DNA of 64,000 bases from Lentisphaerota bacterium (GCA_015061575.1 SUWF01000001.1:1-64000); one strand, 5' to 3'; numbered from the stretch's first letter, positions 1 through 10,811 are shown. The notes: generated by a model not told the origin, from the sequence alone. A program made the numbers and translations.

Positions 1-238
1 CCCAATAAGGTGCTATTGAACCCGTACCGACAATTTCATCCCCAGATACCGCAACATACATATGTGCAGAATTTGCCTGATTTTTGATTTTTTCAAGGGT
101 AAAGTAATTACAATACTCCTCCATCAGTTCTGCCGGATAATCTTTGCCATTGATTTCCCGCAAGCCACGATGGATAATGTCTTGTACAGCCTCGGCATCG
201 GACTCAACAAATAAGCGGATAAGCAATTTTTCTTTCAT
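1..238 (-). CDS. GNAT family N-acetyltransferase (partial, runs off the window start)
   Basis: Reverse strand from ATG at 238 reads MKEKLLIRLFVESDAEAVQDIIHRGLREINGKDYPAELMEEYCNYFTLEKIKNQANSAHMYVAVSGDEIVGTGSIAPYW, GNAT-like. Confidence 0.8.
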   Translation of the reverse strand, partial: MKEKLLIRLFVESDAEAVQDIIHRGLREINGKDYPAELMEEYCNYFTLEKIKNQANSAHMYVAVSGDEIVGTGSIAPYW

Positions 239-536
239 ATATACACCTCACGCCATAATATAACCTTAGACAAGAAAAATACAATCCCGAAAAACGCAAA
301 AAGGCGGCAAGATTTCTCCTGACATAGCTTGCATATTGCCATGGGATTTTTGCTGCGCCGTCAGCATGCCCTGCCGCATCTGCCGATTGTTTTTGGTGCT
401 GGATACTGCATAGCTTAAACAGTTTGAATTTTGCATGATGTCTGCTCCTCTTTGATCGCTCCGGTTGAAATAATAACCGGTTTATTCAAAAAGTAAAGCG
501 GCTGTGAATGTTTTTTTCAATGTATCAGGCAATTAT

Positions 537-2345
537 TCAACAGTATATATCCAGCAGCAAACAGCTGTTGGGCTTTAAGGTTACGGTTTGATTTCTGCTG
601 AATTTTCTGTCATGCCAGAAGTCGCTGAGTTCAGTTGCGTTTTCCGGCAGCTTGTCCAGAGTTATCGATTTTTCTTCGGGCTGCCAATTTATCCAGAGCT
701 TGCGCCAATGTTTGCTGCTAACTTGCTGGGTGAATTTTTGCGCATATTCTGCTTGCAGAAGATCATCGGCGGTTCCGGCCCTGCCGCGCACGGCGGAGGC
801 GGCCTTGCGAACCAGCTCCAGCCCGAAATCATTGAGCTTGAACAACGCATCCGAAAAAGTCCGTTCGCCGCCGGAAATCAGGATCAGCGACAATAAAATT
901 TCCGCCTCGCTGCCGGTCATTTGTCCGGCACAGCTCCATTGGCCATGGAAATCATCAAATTCATTGGCAGCCGCATTGATATATACCTGATTGGGGCGCA
1001 GCAGATCCATAGCAGGATCATCACTGGTGTCACAGCCTCTTACCAAAGCAAAATCCGGATCGTTTCGCCAAATCCGCTCATGCAGATTCAAGCGGGCGGC
1101 AATGCTGGTACTGTTGGTTTTTATGCTGTCGAAATTAGCATGTATATCGCTGGCGCAGCGCACGATATCCAAATACTCGCTGCCGGCCGGAAAAAGATGA
1201 TTGCACCCCATCAATATTGCCTCACTGCCGACACCTTCCCGGATCGGGCGGATCAGGGAGCGGATTATTGCGTTGGCATCGGCATACGGATCGTGAAATT
1301 TCCGGGCATTGAGCGTGTGCTTCAGAAAATCCAGCTTAAAGTAATCAAACCCCATCGCCCGGTAGTGTTGGAACAATTCAAACAAATATTTTTGCACCTC
1401 CTGGCGGGTCGGATCCAGCAAAAATCCCCGCCGGCTCATACACTCAAAGGCCAGACACGGCCAATCGTTTTCGCCCCGGGCCAGATACTGCCAGTTTTTT
1501 TGCGCAAACAAGCTCTGCGGTTCGGCAATGCCCGGCGCAAACCACAAACCGGCACTGAAGTGCATTTTATTCAGCTCTTTGACCAGTTCGGGCATATTTT
1601 TGAAGCGGGAATTCGGCTCCCATTCGCCATAACAATTCATCCAGCCATCATCAATGATGATGCGCTTGATGTGCTTGGAAAGAACCGGATCCCAGGCAAT
1701 AAATTCCGCATTAGCCAGTACATCTCCGGCACTTACGCTCCAGCGGTAATAGTCCCAGCTGCTCCAGGCAGAAAAATCATCCGACTGGCGCAGCGAACGC
1801 TGCGGATAATGTTTGTTTGTCCACTCATCAAGCAGCTGCTGCAGATTGCCGGAGCGGTGGATGACGATCGTTATTTCCGGCAGGGCCGTTTTCCGGGCAA
1901 AGCGTTCCCGGAGCTCGGCCCGGAAATTGCGGATAAAACCATTTTCCCAAACTCCGCACCAGAACAACTCTCCGGCGTTGGTGGACGCAACTTCCAAAAG
2001 TATAAAATCACGGCCTTGTTTCAGCACGGTCATACCGCAGGAGGCAAACTCCCGCTGCGGCGTTGCAGCAGTCAGTATATGGCAGTTGCCCATGCTGTCG
2101 GAAATCGTCAGCATTTGTTCGCACTGCAGATCGTCAAATCCAACCTGGCAGATCCAGTTGGCAGGCAGTTCCTGCTCAGGTTGGCTTGCTGCCGATGCGC
2201 TCCAGCAGGCAGAGCCGGTGCCGGGAGTATATCGGCAATGCCAGCAGACCGTATTGTCTGGCATTGCAGCTGAGTACCAGGAGGGTTCGTGCCACTGCAG
2301 CCGTCCGGTTGGATACTGATAGCAAAAAGTTCCTGCACCGCTCAT
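537..2345 (-). CDS. Alpha-galactosidase-like glycoside hydrolase (GH36/melibiase type)
   Basis: 602 aa; IIIDDGWMNCYGEWEPNSRFKNMPELVKELNKMHFSAGLWFAPG and GFDYFKLDFLK catalytic-type motifs. Confidence 0.8.
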   Translation of the reverse strand: MSGAGTFCYQYPTGRLQWHEPSWYSAAMPDNTVCWHCRYTPGTGSACWSASAASQPEQELPANWICQVGFDDLQCEQMLTISDSMGNCHILTAATPQREFASCGMTVLKQGRDFILLEVASTNAGELFWCGVWENGFIRNFRAELRERFARKTALPEITIVIHRSGNLQQLLDEWTNKHYPQRSLRQSDDFSAWSSWDYYRWSVSAGDVLANAEFIAWDPVLSKHIKRIIIDDGWMNCYGEWEPNSRFKNMPELVKELNKMHFSAGLWFAPGIAEPQSLFAQKNWQYLARGENDWPCLAFECMSRRGFLLDPTRQEVQKYLFELFQHYRAMGFDYFKLDFLKHTLNARKFHDPYADANAIIRSLIRPIREGVGSEAILMGCNHLFPAGSEYLDIVRCASDIHANFDSIKTNSTSIAARLNLHERIWRNDPDFALVRGCDTSDDPAMDLLRPNQVYINAAANEFDDFHGQWSCAGQMTGSEAEILLSLILISGGERTFSDALFKLNDFGLELVRKAASAVRGRAGTADDLLQAEYAQKFTQQVSSKHWRKLWINWQPEEKSITLDKLPENATELSDFWHDRKFSRNQTVTLKPNSCLLLDIYC

Positions 2346-2357
2346 AATGCACCATTT

Positions 2358-4028
2358 TTATTTGGTGTTTTTGAAAAATTGCTGCTCAAAACAAATGCCG
2401 TTGCGGTCAACTGAAAATACCTGCAAGCCATCCTGATTCGTTTTTACCAGCAATGCTGATTCATCCCTCCCGCCGTAGTCCGGCCCGTCGGCATAGATCA
2501 CCGGGAACGGGATCTTTTCCACACTGCCTGCCGGGAAAAACTTGTGATTGTGGATGTGTCCGGCCAGCCAGAGGTCGATCTTATGGGGGCATTTATCACC
2601 GGCAAAAATGCCATCGATCAGCTTCATAAGATTCTGCGGCATATAGAGATTTTTGCCGAGCGGAACCGGGCCGCCGTGAGCCAGCACGATGCGGTATTTG
2701 GCACTTTTGAAGTCGTCGCTTTCGACATATTTTTGCAGCCAACTGCGCTGTTGCTGCATGTATTCAGATTCGTAAAGATTCAAAAAAGTGTGTGAGCCGG
2801 GCTGCGGTTTGTAGGCGTCACATTCACCGGCATCCAGCACGATCACGGCCACTGCGCCGTAGCGGAAAGCACTCCAGGCTTCACCGCGCGGCGCAAAGTA
2901 ACGGAAAAATTCATCCGCTTCCAGCCCCCGGAATTCGTGATTGCCGCGCAGCACGATCAATGGTTTGGCCACTTTGCCGGAACTGCTCAGAAATTTTAGC
3001 CCGCCAGCAAATGTGCTGTACTCAAAATTGTCGTTTTTATTGGCAAAATCCCCCAGCGATACCAGCAAATCACATCCGGCAGCTCCGCTTTGAGTCCAGT
3101 AATCGCGCAAGAGTTTATTGCGTTCTTCGACAGTGCGGTGCAGATCCGAAAAGATGAAAAAACTGAAATCGGTTTTATTGGCAGCAGGGATGTTGAGTTC
3201 TCTGACCTCGCCAAGAAACTTTTCGCTGCCATCAGCCGGATCGACCGCAATGGGCGAAAGTTCATAGGTGGTGTTTGCTTTAAGGTTTTTTAATTCAATA
3301 TGATGCACCCGTTCATTGCAGCGGATCCTGCCGCCGAGCATCTCATAACTTTTCTGCCAGACGGGGTCGCCAATTGGGCGATAGCGCACGCCGCCGCCGC
3401 AGGCAGTCCGGGTAATGAAGGTGACCCGGACGGTGTTATTTTCCTGCAAGCTGACAAAATAATCGTGATCCATTGCCGCTTCGCCGGGCATCAGCAGCTT
3501 ATCCAGCACCCGGCGTGACAGCATTTGCATACCTTCGGCATCGGGTGCAAAAAATTTCACACACTGATACCAGCCTACGGTACCGCCCTTGCTGCGGACG
3601 GTCAGCTTATTTTTACCGGCTTGAGCCACGACCGGAACAATGTAGTTGCGGGCACTGGCCGGATAAAAATAGTTGCCGCTTTTCATGGTCGAAAAGACTA
3701 CTTTGCCATTAAGTTCGGCTTCGCACCACCAATCTGCCCCGATCCCCATGATCAGGATCCCGGCGCGCGGCACGGTAAATTCGCAACTCATTTCCGCTTG
3801 CTCTACAGCTTTGCCAACCGGAGCTAATGCGTGCATCACCAGTCGGCCGTTGGCATCGCTGCGGGCGGTGCTTTTTTCGCCGTTTGCCCAGCAAATCGCC
3901 CACTCCATCGGGGTGGGAACTGCCGGCAAAAAGAGTTCCGGATTCCCGGCTGTATCATTTTGAGCTTGCAAATTCATAGTCAATAACGTTACCAGTGAAA
4001 TGAGTATCAGAAAATTTTTCATCATCAT
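2358..4028 (-). CDS. Secreted calcineurin-like metallophosphoesterase
   Basis: 556 aa; signal peptide; FSDLHR, SLGDFANKND, RGNHEFRG, LAHGG, AGHIHNH motifs. Confidence 0.85.
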   Translation of the reverse strand: MMMKNFLILISLVTLLTMNLQAQNDTAGNPELFLPAVPTPMEWAICWANGEKSTARSDANGRLVMHALAPVGKAVEQAEMSCEFTVPRAGILIMGIGADWWCEAELNGKVVFSTMKSGNYFYPASARNYIVPVVAQAGKNKLTVRSKGGTVGWYQCVKFFAPDAEGMQMLSRRVLDKLLMPGEAAMDHDYFVSLQENNTVRVTFITRTACGGGVRYRPIGDPVWQKSYEMLGGRIRCNERVHHIELKNLKANTTYELSPIAVDPADGSEKFLGEVRELNIPAANKTDFSFFIFSDLHRTVEERNKLLRDYWTQSGAAGCDLLVSLGDFANKNDNFEYSTFAGGLKFLSSSGKVAKPLIVLRGNHEFRGLEADEFFRYFAPRGEAWSAFRYGAVAVIVLDAGECDAYKPQPGSHTFLNLYESEYMQQQRSWLQKYVESDDFKSAKYRIVLAHGGPVPLGKNLYMPQNLMKLIDGIFAGDKCPHKIDLWLAGHIHNHKFFPAGSVEKIPFPVIYADGPDYGGRDESALLVKTNQDGLQVFSVDRNGICFEQQFFKNTK

Positions 4029-4039
4029 CGCAAAAAACT

Positions 4040-4813
4040 TCAGTTATTGCGGCCATACCACAGATTTTTCTTGCCCAAATAGGTATTCTGCCAGAACTCC
4101 TGACGGCCCTCCAGCGTGTTGCCGGCTTTGACGGGGATCATTTCCACATGACCATCGGTGTAGCTTACATGTGCTCCGCCATGGCCCAAAAACACATTTT
4201 CATCCATCTTGGCCAGCACATCTAATTTGCCCCAGGCACCGAACTTGTTCAGGCGGCACGGTATCTGGTAGGAACCGGTATCGTTGGGCCAGCTGATTTG
4301 TTTGGCATCTGCAAACATGATCAAAGTTGCCGGATCTTCGACCTGAGCAATATTCTGATAAAGCCCGTTGAGCTTGGCTGGCGAAAACGCATAATTCATG
4401 CCGTAATCAAGTTTGGCATAGCAGTCGTATTGGAACGAACTGAACTGGGATTTGCTGCGGGCCGGACAATGAAATTCCTGCGGCAAAGCCCAACCGTCAG
4501 CACCGGTGGTGGCCGTTTTTTGGGTCGTCAGGATAAAGTAGGGCCATTTGGCAAAACTTTTGGAGGTGCTTTTTTGGCCATTAACGGTCAGAGTGGGTTT
4601 GAAAGATGTATCCATGGCGGGGGTGAAAAAGTCATCGTTGCTTTCCAGATAGGCTTGTTGAAGCTGGCCGAGTTTTTTCAGATTGTCGCTGCAGAGCATA
4701 CCTTTGGCTCCCTGCTGCGAAGCCGAAATCGCCGGGGCCAGCACGGTGGCGATCATGGCGGTCAAACCGATCACTACCGAAAGTTCCATCAGATTGAAAT
4801 GTTGTTTTTTCAT
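4040..4813 (-). CDS. Pseudopilin-like protein with divergent N-terminus (FNLMELSVVIG) and GHGG..DGH C-terminus
   Basis: 257 aa; body closely similar to the 9930-10811 paralog ([23 protein letters not shown]). Confidence 0.8.
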   Translation of the reverse strand: MKKQHFNLMELSVVIGLTAMIATVLAPAISASQQGAKGMLCSDNLKKLGQLQQAYLESNDDFFTPAMDTSFKPTLTVNGQKSTSKSFAKWPYFILTTQKTATTGADGWALPQEFHCPARSKSQFSSFQYDCYAKLDYGMNYAFSPAKLNGLYQNIAQVEDPATLIMFADAKQISWPNDTGSYQIPCRLNKFGAWGKLDVLAKMDENVFLGHGGAHVSYTDGHVEMIPVKAGNTLEGRQEFWQNTYLGKKNLWYGRNN

Positions 4814-4842
4814 AATATATCTCCTCTTTTTTTATAAAAAAT

Positions 4843-6768
4843 TTAATTGGCGGCCGGGGTGAGTCTTAAAATTTTTGCATCATGTTCCGGAATCGTGAAT
4901 ACTGCGGAACTCTGGCCGCTTTCCATATCCAGCAGTTCCTGCGTAAAACTGTATTCCACCGGGCGGTTGCCGAAGTTGGCGACCACCAGATAGGTATCGG
5001 TGTTGACAAACGCTGTAAGCATGGTGTTGGCGGGGGCGGCTTTGATCAGCGAAGATTTTTTCACATCCCGGTAAATGTGGGTGCCGTCTTTGCTCATGGC
5101 ACTCCAGATGCCCAAAAAATGTTTGAACCAGGTAAATTCCATGTTCCAGGTTTTCTGCGCCGAATAACTGGCTACCGGGAAATGGCCCAGCACCATGGTG
5201 TAAGCGTAAACTTCCCGCGGCGAATAGTAAGTAAAACCGTGGAACATTGGCAAAAAGAAGATATTGCCTTTTAAATTGCGGTGGCGGTCGATATGGGCGG
5301 CCATGGAGGGGGTGCTTTCGCCAACATACTGTATATCGCAATAATCTTCCATATCGGCGTGGGTTTCGGCAAAAAGATACAGGAGTTTGCTGTTTTCCCG
5401 GCAGAGCGCATAAAGCCGGTTCATCATATCTTTGCTGGAGGCCCGCCCCGGAACATCGTGCGTAAAAGCATGGATGTGATCAGCTTTGGTACAGCGGGCT
5501 TCTTCGGCATTATTTACGCCGATATCCACATAAATGCCGTCGATCGGGTAATTGTCAAACATCTTTTGCACATTGCTGAAAAAGTAATTGCGCCAGACCG
5601 GTGAACCGGTACAGATCTGCCCCCATTGGATCGGTTTGGCCGGAGCAGTACTTTTGTCCGAAAATTCCCAGGTCGGGTTGTAGTCTTTATTGAGCTTGAC
5701 CCAGGCCGGCGAAACATACGCAATAAATTTTAAGTCCCGGTCGTGACAGTATTTGATAAATTTGCGGTAATCGTCTTCATCGGCCTGATTACGGGGCCGG
5801 AAAGGACTGGTGCCGTCGATATCTGCCCAGTAAGAGTGTACCTTGACCAGACCGACCCCGGCAGCTTTGGCGTCATCGAGTATCGGCAAAAAGGTATCGG
5901 CGTGACGGTATTTGGCCACATATTGTACCCAGAGCTGGCCGGGGATGGTATGACCTTTGCGTTCCATGCGTTCGCATTGCTTGAACAGCGTTCGGGCCCG
6001 TTTGAGCTCCTGCAGCGATGCCTGAGCTTCGGCAACCGAGAATTTTTCAAACTTGCGGATCCGTTCCCGCATAGCCTGAGTTGCTTCGGCAACAGGCAGG
6101 GGAATATTTTTGCTGGCAGTGATCCGGTTGGCGGGATTTTCAAAAATCACCAGTTCAGCTTTGGCAAAGGCCAGCGGAAACTGGCGGTTCTGCTGCCGCA
6201 TAAGTTTGACCAATCCTTCGGATCTGTCAGCAACGTTGATCAACTCAACTTCCACCGGATAATCGGCTTCCACGAGGTCGTCGACATCAAAAATATAATC
6301 GGTTATATCTTCTTTAAAATAAGGGTTGAACTGCTCTTTGGGCAGAAAGTTTTCGCCATAGCCTACATCCCACGACTTCATGTATTTATCAAACCACGCA
6401 CTGCCGGAGTAGCGTTGGTTGGGGCCGCCGGTCAGCTGTTTGATGTCGGGGCGGTTGACCAGCCGGGGCTGCTTGTTGGCATTAAAGCGTTCCACGAGCT
6501 TGCCGTTGACTTTGAGCTGCATGATCATAGTCCAGCCGCCGTTGTACGACTTGGAGAGAGCTATGGCTTTGACCCGCAAGCCCACCCGTTTATTGCCCCA
6601 TTTTTTATCGGTGGTTTTAAGGCGGCCGCCTTTGAAGTGCTGTTTTTCCCCGGCTTGCAGGGTCAGGCGTTTTTTTATCAGCGGATGACGCTCCAGAATT
6701 TTGATTGTTTCGGCAGTTGCTGCTCCGGTCAGGAGGATAGCCAAAAACACTAAAAGAATTTTTTTCAT
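4843..6768 (-). CDS. Secreted putative glycoside hydrolase (TIM-barrel-like)
   Basis: 641 aa; signal peptide MKKILLVFLAILLTGAATA; GVGLVKVHSYWADIDG, LKFIAYVSPAW, PIDGIYVDIG. Confidence 0.6.
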   Translation of the reverse strand: MKKILLVFLAILLTGAATAETIKILERHPLIKKRLTLQAGEKQHFKGGRLKTTDKKWGNKRVGLRVKAIALSKSYNGGWTMIMQLKVNGKLVERFNANKQPRLVNRPDIKQLTGGPNQRYSGSAWFDKYMKSWDVGYGENFLPKEQFNPYFKEDITDYIFDVDDLVEADYPVEVELINVADRSEGLVKLMRQQNRQFPLAFAKAELVIFENPANRITASKNIPLPVAEATQAMRERIRKFEKFSVAEAQASLQELKRARTLFKQCERMERKGHTIPGQLWVQYVAKYRHADTFLPILDDAKAAGVGLVKVHSYWADIDGTSPFRPRNQADEDDYRKFIKYCHDRDLKFIAYVSPAWVKLNKDYNPTWEFSDKSTAPAKPIQWGQICTGSPVWRNYFFSNVQKMFDNYPIDGIYVDIGVNNAEEARCTKADHIHAFTHDVPGRASSKDMMNRLYALCRENSKLLYLFAETHADMEDYCDIQYVGESTPSMAAHIDRHRNLKGNIFFLPMFHGFTYYSPREVYAYTMVLGHFPVASYSAQKTWNMEFTWFKHFLGIWSAMSKDGTHIYRDVKKSSLIKAAPANTMLTAFVNTDTYLVVANFGNRPVEYSFTQELLDMESGQSSAVFTIPEHDAKILRLTPAAN

Positions 6769-6794
6769 GGGTTTGACGTTCCTTATGTTAAAAG

Positions 6795-9700
6795 TTATTC
6801 CATTAACAATATCCGGGTGCCGGGATTGGCGATTTTCAGCTCAAAAGTGCCGCCATCGGAAAGTTTTTTACCGGTAAATGCATCTTTGACGGATTTTACC
6901 GGTTGCGGCAGCGATACTTTAATGACCTGTTCCTTTTCGCAGCCGTTATGAAACATCAGCAGACGGCTGTCTGCTGCCATTACTACCGGAGCGCGGGTGT
7001 ATAAATGCACTCCGGCAAATTCAGCAATGTTGCATAACATTTCCCGGCTCAAATAGGGCACTGCAGAATATATGATATTGCAGTTATTCAGCTTCTTCAA
7101 AGCCATTACCGGCATATTACGACTGTTTCTGCCCAGTACGATAACACTTTTATCGGTGATTTCAAAGTTGGGATGGACGCATTCCGGATGTACCGGTTCG
7201 GCACTCTTCCAGCCGGAAGCATCCAATACGGTATTCTGCAGGTCTTTCAGCAACGGATGCTGCAAATTACTCAGAGTCATCTTCATAACCTCCGGCTGGT
7301 CGATCTTTTTTACCTGCATATTGCAAAGTGAAGATATCCCGTTGACATCAAAACTCTTTTCGCCGACGTAACCGGGAGCATAGAGGAAAACCAGCGTTTT
7401 GCCGTCACGTTTGAGTTTTTCGATCGCTTCCCGCTGAGCCTTGGTCACATAAAATAAATTCATGAATACATAAAGTTTGTATTCCGGTAATTCCTTATGG
7501 AGCAGATCTTCAGCAGTATAAACATCATACGGAGTTCCGAGGAACGGGAAATCCTTGAAAGCCATTTTATCAATCAAATTATAGTAAACTACTGCACTGT
7601 TGAGCAAATCTTCCCGTGCAGGGGACTGCATACTGTAAAAGAACGCCATTTCAGATGCGGTTTTATGTGTCTGACCAGAGTTGGCAAGTTTGCGGAAAAG
7701 CTCCAGCATTTTTCCGGCCGGTTCAGCGGCTTCTCTGGCACCGATCCAGCTGGATTTGCTTTCGCTGAAATTCAGATAGGAGCCCTGACTCATATCGGCA
7801 AACCATGCTCCGGCCTGACGGGTGTACATCCAGGCCAGATCCCGCTTGATCAGCGAATCAGTTTCATAAATACTGCGGTGACGCCCGAAGTTGAGCGTTC
7901 CGGCGGCAATGGTTCTTATGTCGTAGTCCGCCATATACATGCGTTTGTGCAGAGCCATGGAGCTTGTCGGCTGATAAACTACGATCCCATCTCCGGCCTG
8001 ACGCCGGTGGTAGGGCATGGCCTGCACATACATATCAATATTTTTATCCCGCAAAAGCGTTTCAAGGTCATAGTTGCTGCCATGCAGCCTTATGCCGGTT
8101 GGCTGCGGGCGGGTCAAATTGTTCAGCACCGCACCATAATGCACAAATACCAATGCTTTGTTATTGGTCTTACGCTTGATAAATTCCGCCATCGCCCGTT
8201 TGTAGTTACCCAGGAGCGAGGGGAAAAACGTCCAGTAATCCACTGCCGGTTGACTGGTTGCCGGGTTACGGAAAAATCCTCTTTCCGAATCCTGAGAACC
8301 AAGTATTTTATTGCTGATGCCGGCATTTTCAAAGCTCACTGTCGGATCGTTCCACGCCGTTTGCAGAGCCTTGACATCATTATTGTAACGCTGACGCAAA
8401 AACTCACGGAATTTTTTGATCGCACCGGGGTGATAGTCGCCCAACTGCAATTTGCTGCGGTCAGAAACCATGTTATTGCAGCGGATACCGCCGATATAGG
8501 AGTCATTTTCGGTATTGCTCCACGGCTGATACGCTATGACCCGCGATCCCCACGGTTTGCTGTTTACAAAATTAATCAACTCATCCAGAAATTCCAGCGA
8601 TTCTTTCCACAGTTTTTCTGAACCGTAAGAAATCAACGGGCGATTGTTCTGCAAAAGCTTGCTGCCATCTTCCCGCAGCATCATTTCGTTGGGATTTTCG
8701 GCTTTCCACGCTGCCGAGGGGCGCATATCTATACCGACAAGTATATAGGATTCCGGACGAACCCGCAGCAGCGAATTTGCCAGATGATCAAGCCGGGCAA
8801 ACGTTCCTGCCCAGGTGCGTTCAGGCCCGAACATATTGGGGTAAAGCTGAATATTCTGCAAGGATGTGCCGTTGAGCCGGGAGGAGAAAAACCGTTCATA
8901 ATCCAGCGTACAGCACCAATGGTTCATAAAAGGCGGATGCAGCTCGTTGCCAACCAGAAAACCTCTCCAGCCGTTTTTATCGCCAATACCTGCTGCCGGA
9001 GCACTCTCCTGCAACTCAAGTTTTTGTTCAGGCAAGACTTCGATGGTCAGGATTTCGCTTTTATTCAGCTTGACCAAATGCTGATTGTCTGCCGTAACTA
9101 CCTGTGCCTGCAACATGGTTTTGCCCGCCGGCATCCACGGCGGTAAAGTTATACTGCCGGAAAAATGTTTTTTGCTGCGGTCAAGACCGGTCAATTCGAC
9201 CAGATCGCAGCCGATTTCAAGATCGCCGAAATGCTGCCGCAGGCCGATGGATTTTTCTTTCATTTCCAAAAGCATATAGACCTTGGGCAGCGGAACTTCA
9301 TTGGGGGCGTTGAATTGGGCATCAAATTCGATTTTTACTGTATCGCCAGCCTGGGCGGTAACGTTGGCGGGAGTTACATTGCTTAATGTCACGCTTACTT
9401 TGTCCAGATACTTATCCGGCATAGTTACCGGCGGCAGCGGCTGATCCGGCCCGGAGAGCACAACTTCGTAAAGCCGTGGGGCTTTGTTGTTTGCGCCGAT
9501 AATATCCAGTTGTATCCGTTCGGCCCGGCTCAGCGGCAATACGGCTTTGCCTTTGACTCCGGCGAGTTCAGTTAGCAGTTCATATTGGCCGTTGCGCCAG
9601 ACTTTCAGTGCAAGTTTTTCAAAATTCCGTCCCTGCCATTCGATCTGATTGAATTTTACCGGGGTGCGCCATCTGGCTTTTATATAGTGTGGAGCTTTGC

Positions 9701-9908
9701 TGTCAAAAGCTTTCCAGCAGGTGTGTTTTTTGCCGTCGGCAAGGCGGTCAAAATAGTGGACTGTTTCCAACTTCCAGCTTTTCTGTTCAGCAGCAAAACT
9801 GGAGCCGGAAAGTATACAGCCCTGAGCTTTTCCCAGCAAATTTACCCCTGAAGCTGCAAGTGGTAAACACACTGTCATCAACAATACAACGACCGCCTGC
9901 CAACGCAT
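6795..9908 (-). CDS. Secreted beta-galactosidase-like protein (GH42-like core)
   Basis: 1037 aa; signal peptide; FREFLRQRYNNDVKALQTAWNDPTVSFENAG resembles GH42/GH35-type spacing. Confidence 0.6.
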   Translation of the reverse strand: MRWQAVVVLLMTVCLPLAASGVNLLGKAQGCILSGSSFAAEQKSWKLETVHYFDRLADGKKHTCWKAFDSKAPHYIKARWRTPVKFNQIEWQGRNFEKLALKVWRNGQYELLTELAGVKGKAVLPLSRAERIQLDIIGANNKAPRLYEVVLSGPDQPLPPVTMPDKYLDKVSVTLSNVTPANVTAQAGDTVKIEFDAQFNAPNEVPLPKVYMLLEMKEKSIGLRQHFGDLEIGCDLVELTGLDRSKKHFSGSITLPPWMPAGKTMLQAQVVTADNQHLVKLNKSEILTIEVLPEQKLELQESAPAAGIGDKNGWRGFLVGNELHPPFMNHWCCTLDYERFFSSRLNGTSLQNIQLYPNMFGPERTWAGTFARLDHLANSLLRVRPESYILVGIDMRPSAAWKAENPNEMMLREDGSKLLQNNRPLISYGSEKLWKESLEFLDELINFVNSKPWGSRVIAYQPWSNTENDSYIGGIRCNNMVSDRSKLQLGDYHPGAIKKFREFLRQRYNNDVKALQTAWNDPTVSFENAGISNKILGSQDSERGFFRNPATSQPAVDYWTFFPSLLGNYKRAMAEFIKRKTNNKALVFVHYGAVLNNLTRPQPTGIRLHGSNYDLETLLRDKNIDMYVQAMPYHRRQAGDGIVVYQPTSSMALHKRMYMADYDIRTIAAGTLNFGRHRSIYETDSLIKRDLAWMYTRQAGAWFADMSQGSYLNFSESKSSWIGAREAAEPAGKMLELFRKLANSGQTHKTASEMAFFYSMQSPAREDLLNSAVVYYNLIDKMAFKDFPFLGTPYDVYTAEDLLHKELPEYKLYVFMNLFYVTKAQREAIEKLKRDGKTLVFLYAPGYVGEKSFDVNGISSLCNMQVKKIDQPEVMKMTLSNLQHPLLKDLQNTVLDASGWKSAEPVHPECVHPNFEITDKSVIVLGRNSRNMPVMALKKLNNCNIIYSAVPYLSREMLCNIAEFAGVHLYTRAPVVMAADSRLLMFHNGCEKEQVIKVSLPQPVKSVKDAFTGKKLSDGGTFELKIANPGTRILLME

Positions 9909-9929
9909 AACATCTTTTCCTTATTCTGA

Positions 9930-10811
9930 TTACGGCTTGATGTGCCACTTGTTGTTGTCCGGGTCATCGCCGTAGGTAGCCTGCCAGAAAGCTTTGCGGG
10001 CGGCTTCGGTCACTCCGCCGGCAGCGGCAACAAATTCAGCATGACCATCTACAAAACATACATTGGTGCCGCCGTGTCCGGTCCAGACATTGCGGTCGAT
10101 GGTTTTTAGGCTGTCAGGAGTCCCCCAACCGCCCTGATAACTGATTTTAGGCTCAATGGAATACCAGCCGGTGGCATTGTCTTCCCATGAGAGATAAAGG
10201 CTGTCGGCAAAAATGATCAGACCGGAGGCATCCGGCACTTTGGATATATTCTGGTAAACATTGTTACCGAAAGCATAGTTCATGCCGTAATCCAGCTTGG
10301 TATAGCAGTCAAACTGGAACGAACTGAACTCCGAATTGCCGCGGCTGGGACAATGGAATGCTTTGTCCAAGTCAAAACTTTCCACAAAGAGTCCGGACGT
10401 CATCATGAAATAGGGCCACGTGGCAGAACCACCGGCGGTCAGCGTCTGACCGTCGATCGTCCAGGTGGGCTTGTATCCGGAAACAACGGTCGGAGCAAAG
10501 AAGCCTTTATTGTTGTCCAAATACATATTGCAGGCAAGACCGATCTGCTTGAGGTTGTTGATACATGCAGAAGTGCGTGCCCGTTCCCGGGCGGCTGACA
10601 AGGCCGGCAAAAGCATGGCTGCCAGAATGGCAATGATGGCGATCACTACGAGGAGTTCTATAAGGGTAAAGCATGCTTTACCCTGCCCATGGGCAGGCTT
10701 TTCACGATCACAGCAGACCGGTGACTTTTCGGCCAAAAGTTCAAACAGCGTAAAATTTGGGTTCTGAGCTGCCAACTTCCGGCACAACTGAGTTCGGAGC
10801 GACTTTTTCAT
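9930..10811 (-). CDS. Prepilin-type N-terminal cleavage/methylation domain protein with extended leader
   Basis: 293 aa; [49 protein letters not shown]. Confidence 0.9.
   Translation of the reverse strand: MKKSLRTQLCRKLAAQNPNFTLFELLAEKSPVCCDREKPAHGQGKACFTLIELLVVIAIIAILAAMLLPALSAARERARTSACINNLKQIGLACNMYLDNNKGFFAPTVVSGYKPTWTIDGQTLTAGGSATWPYFMMTSGLFVESFDLDKAFHCPSRGNSEFSSFQFDCYTKLDYGMNYAFGNNVYQNISKVPDASGLIIFADSLYLSWEDNATGWYSIEPKISYQGGWGTPDSLKTIDRNVWTGHGGTNVCFVDGHAEFVAAAGGVTEAARKAFWQATYGDDPDNNKWHIKP

Noticed and set aside
266-436. Small minus-strand ORF (MQNSNCLSYAVSSTKNNRQMRQGMLTAQQKSHGN...) with a GAGGAG-like upstream site
   Set aside because: Only 56 aa, no recognisable features; cannot separate it from chance without conservation data.
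921-2273. 450-aa plus-strand ORF
   Set aside because: Antisense to the convincing GH36-like gene at 537-2345; no recognisable domain.
5743-6753. 336-aa plus-strand ORF (and other long antisense ORFs such as 12292-13275, 15394-16512, 34330-35334)
   Set aside because: All are antisense to well-supported genes and lack domain motifs.
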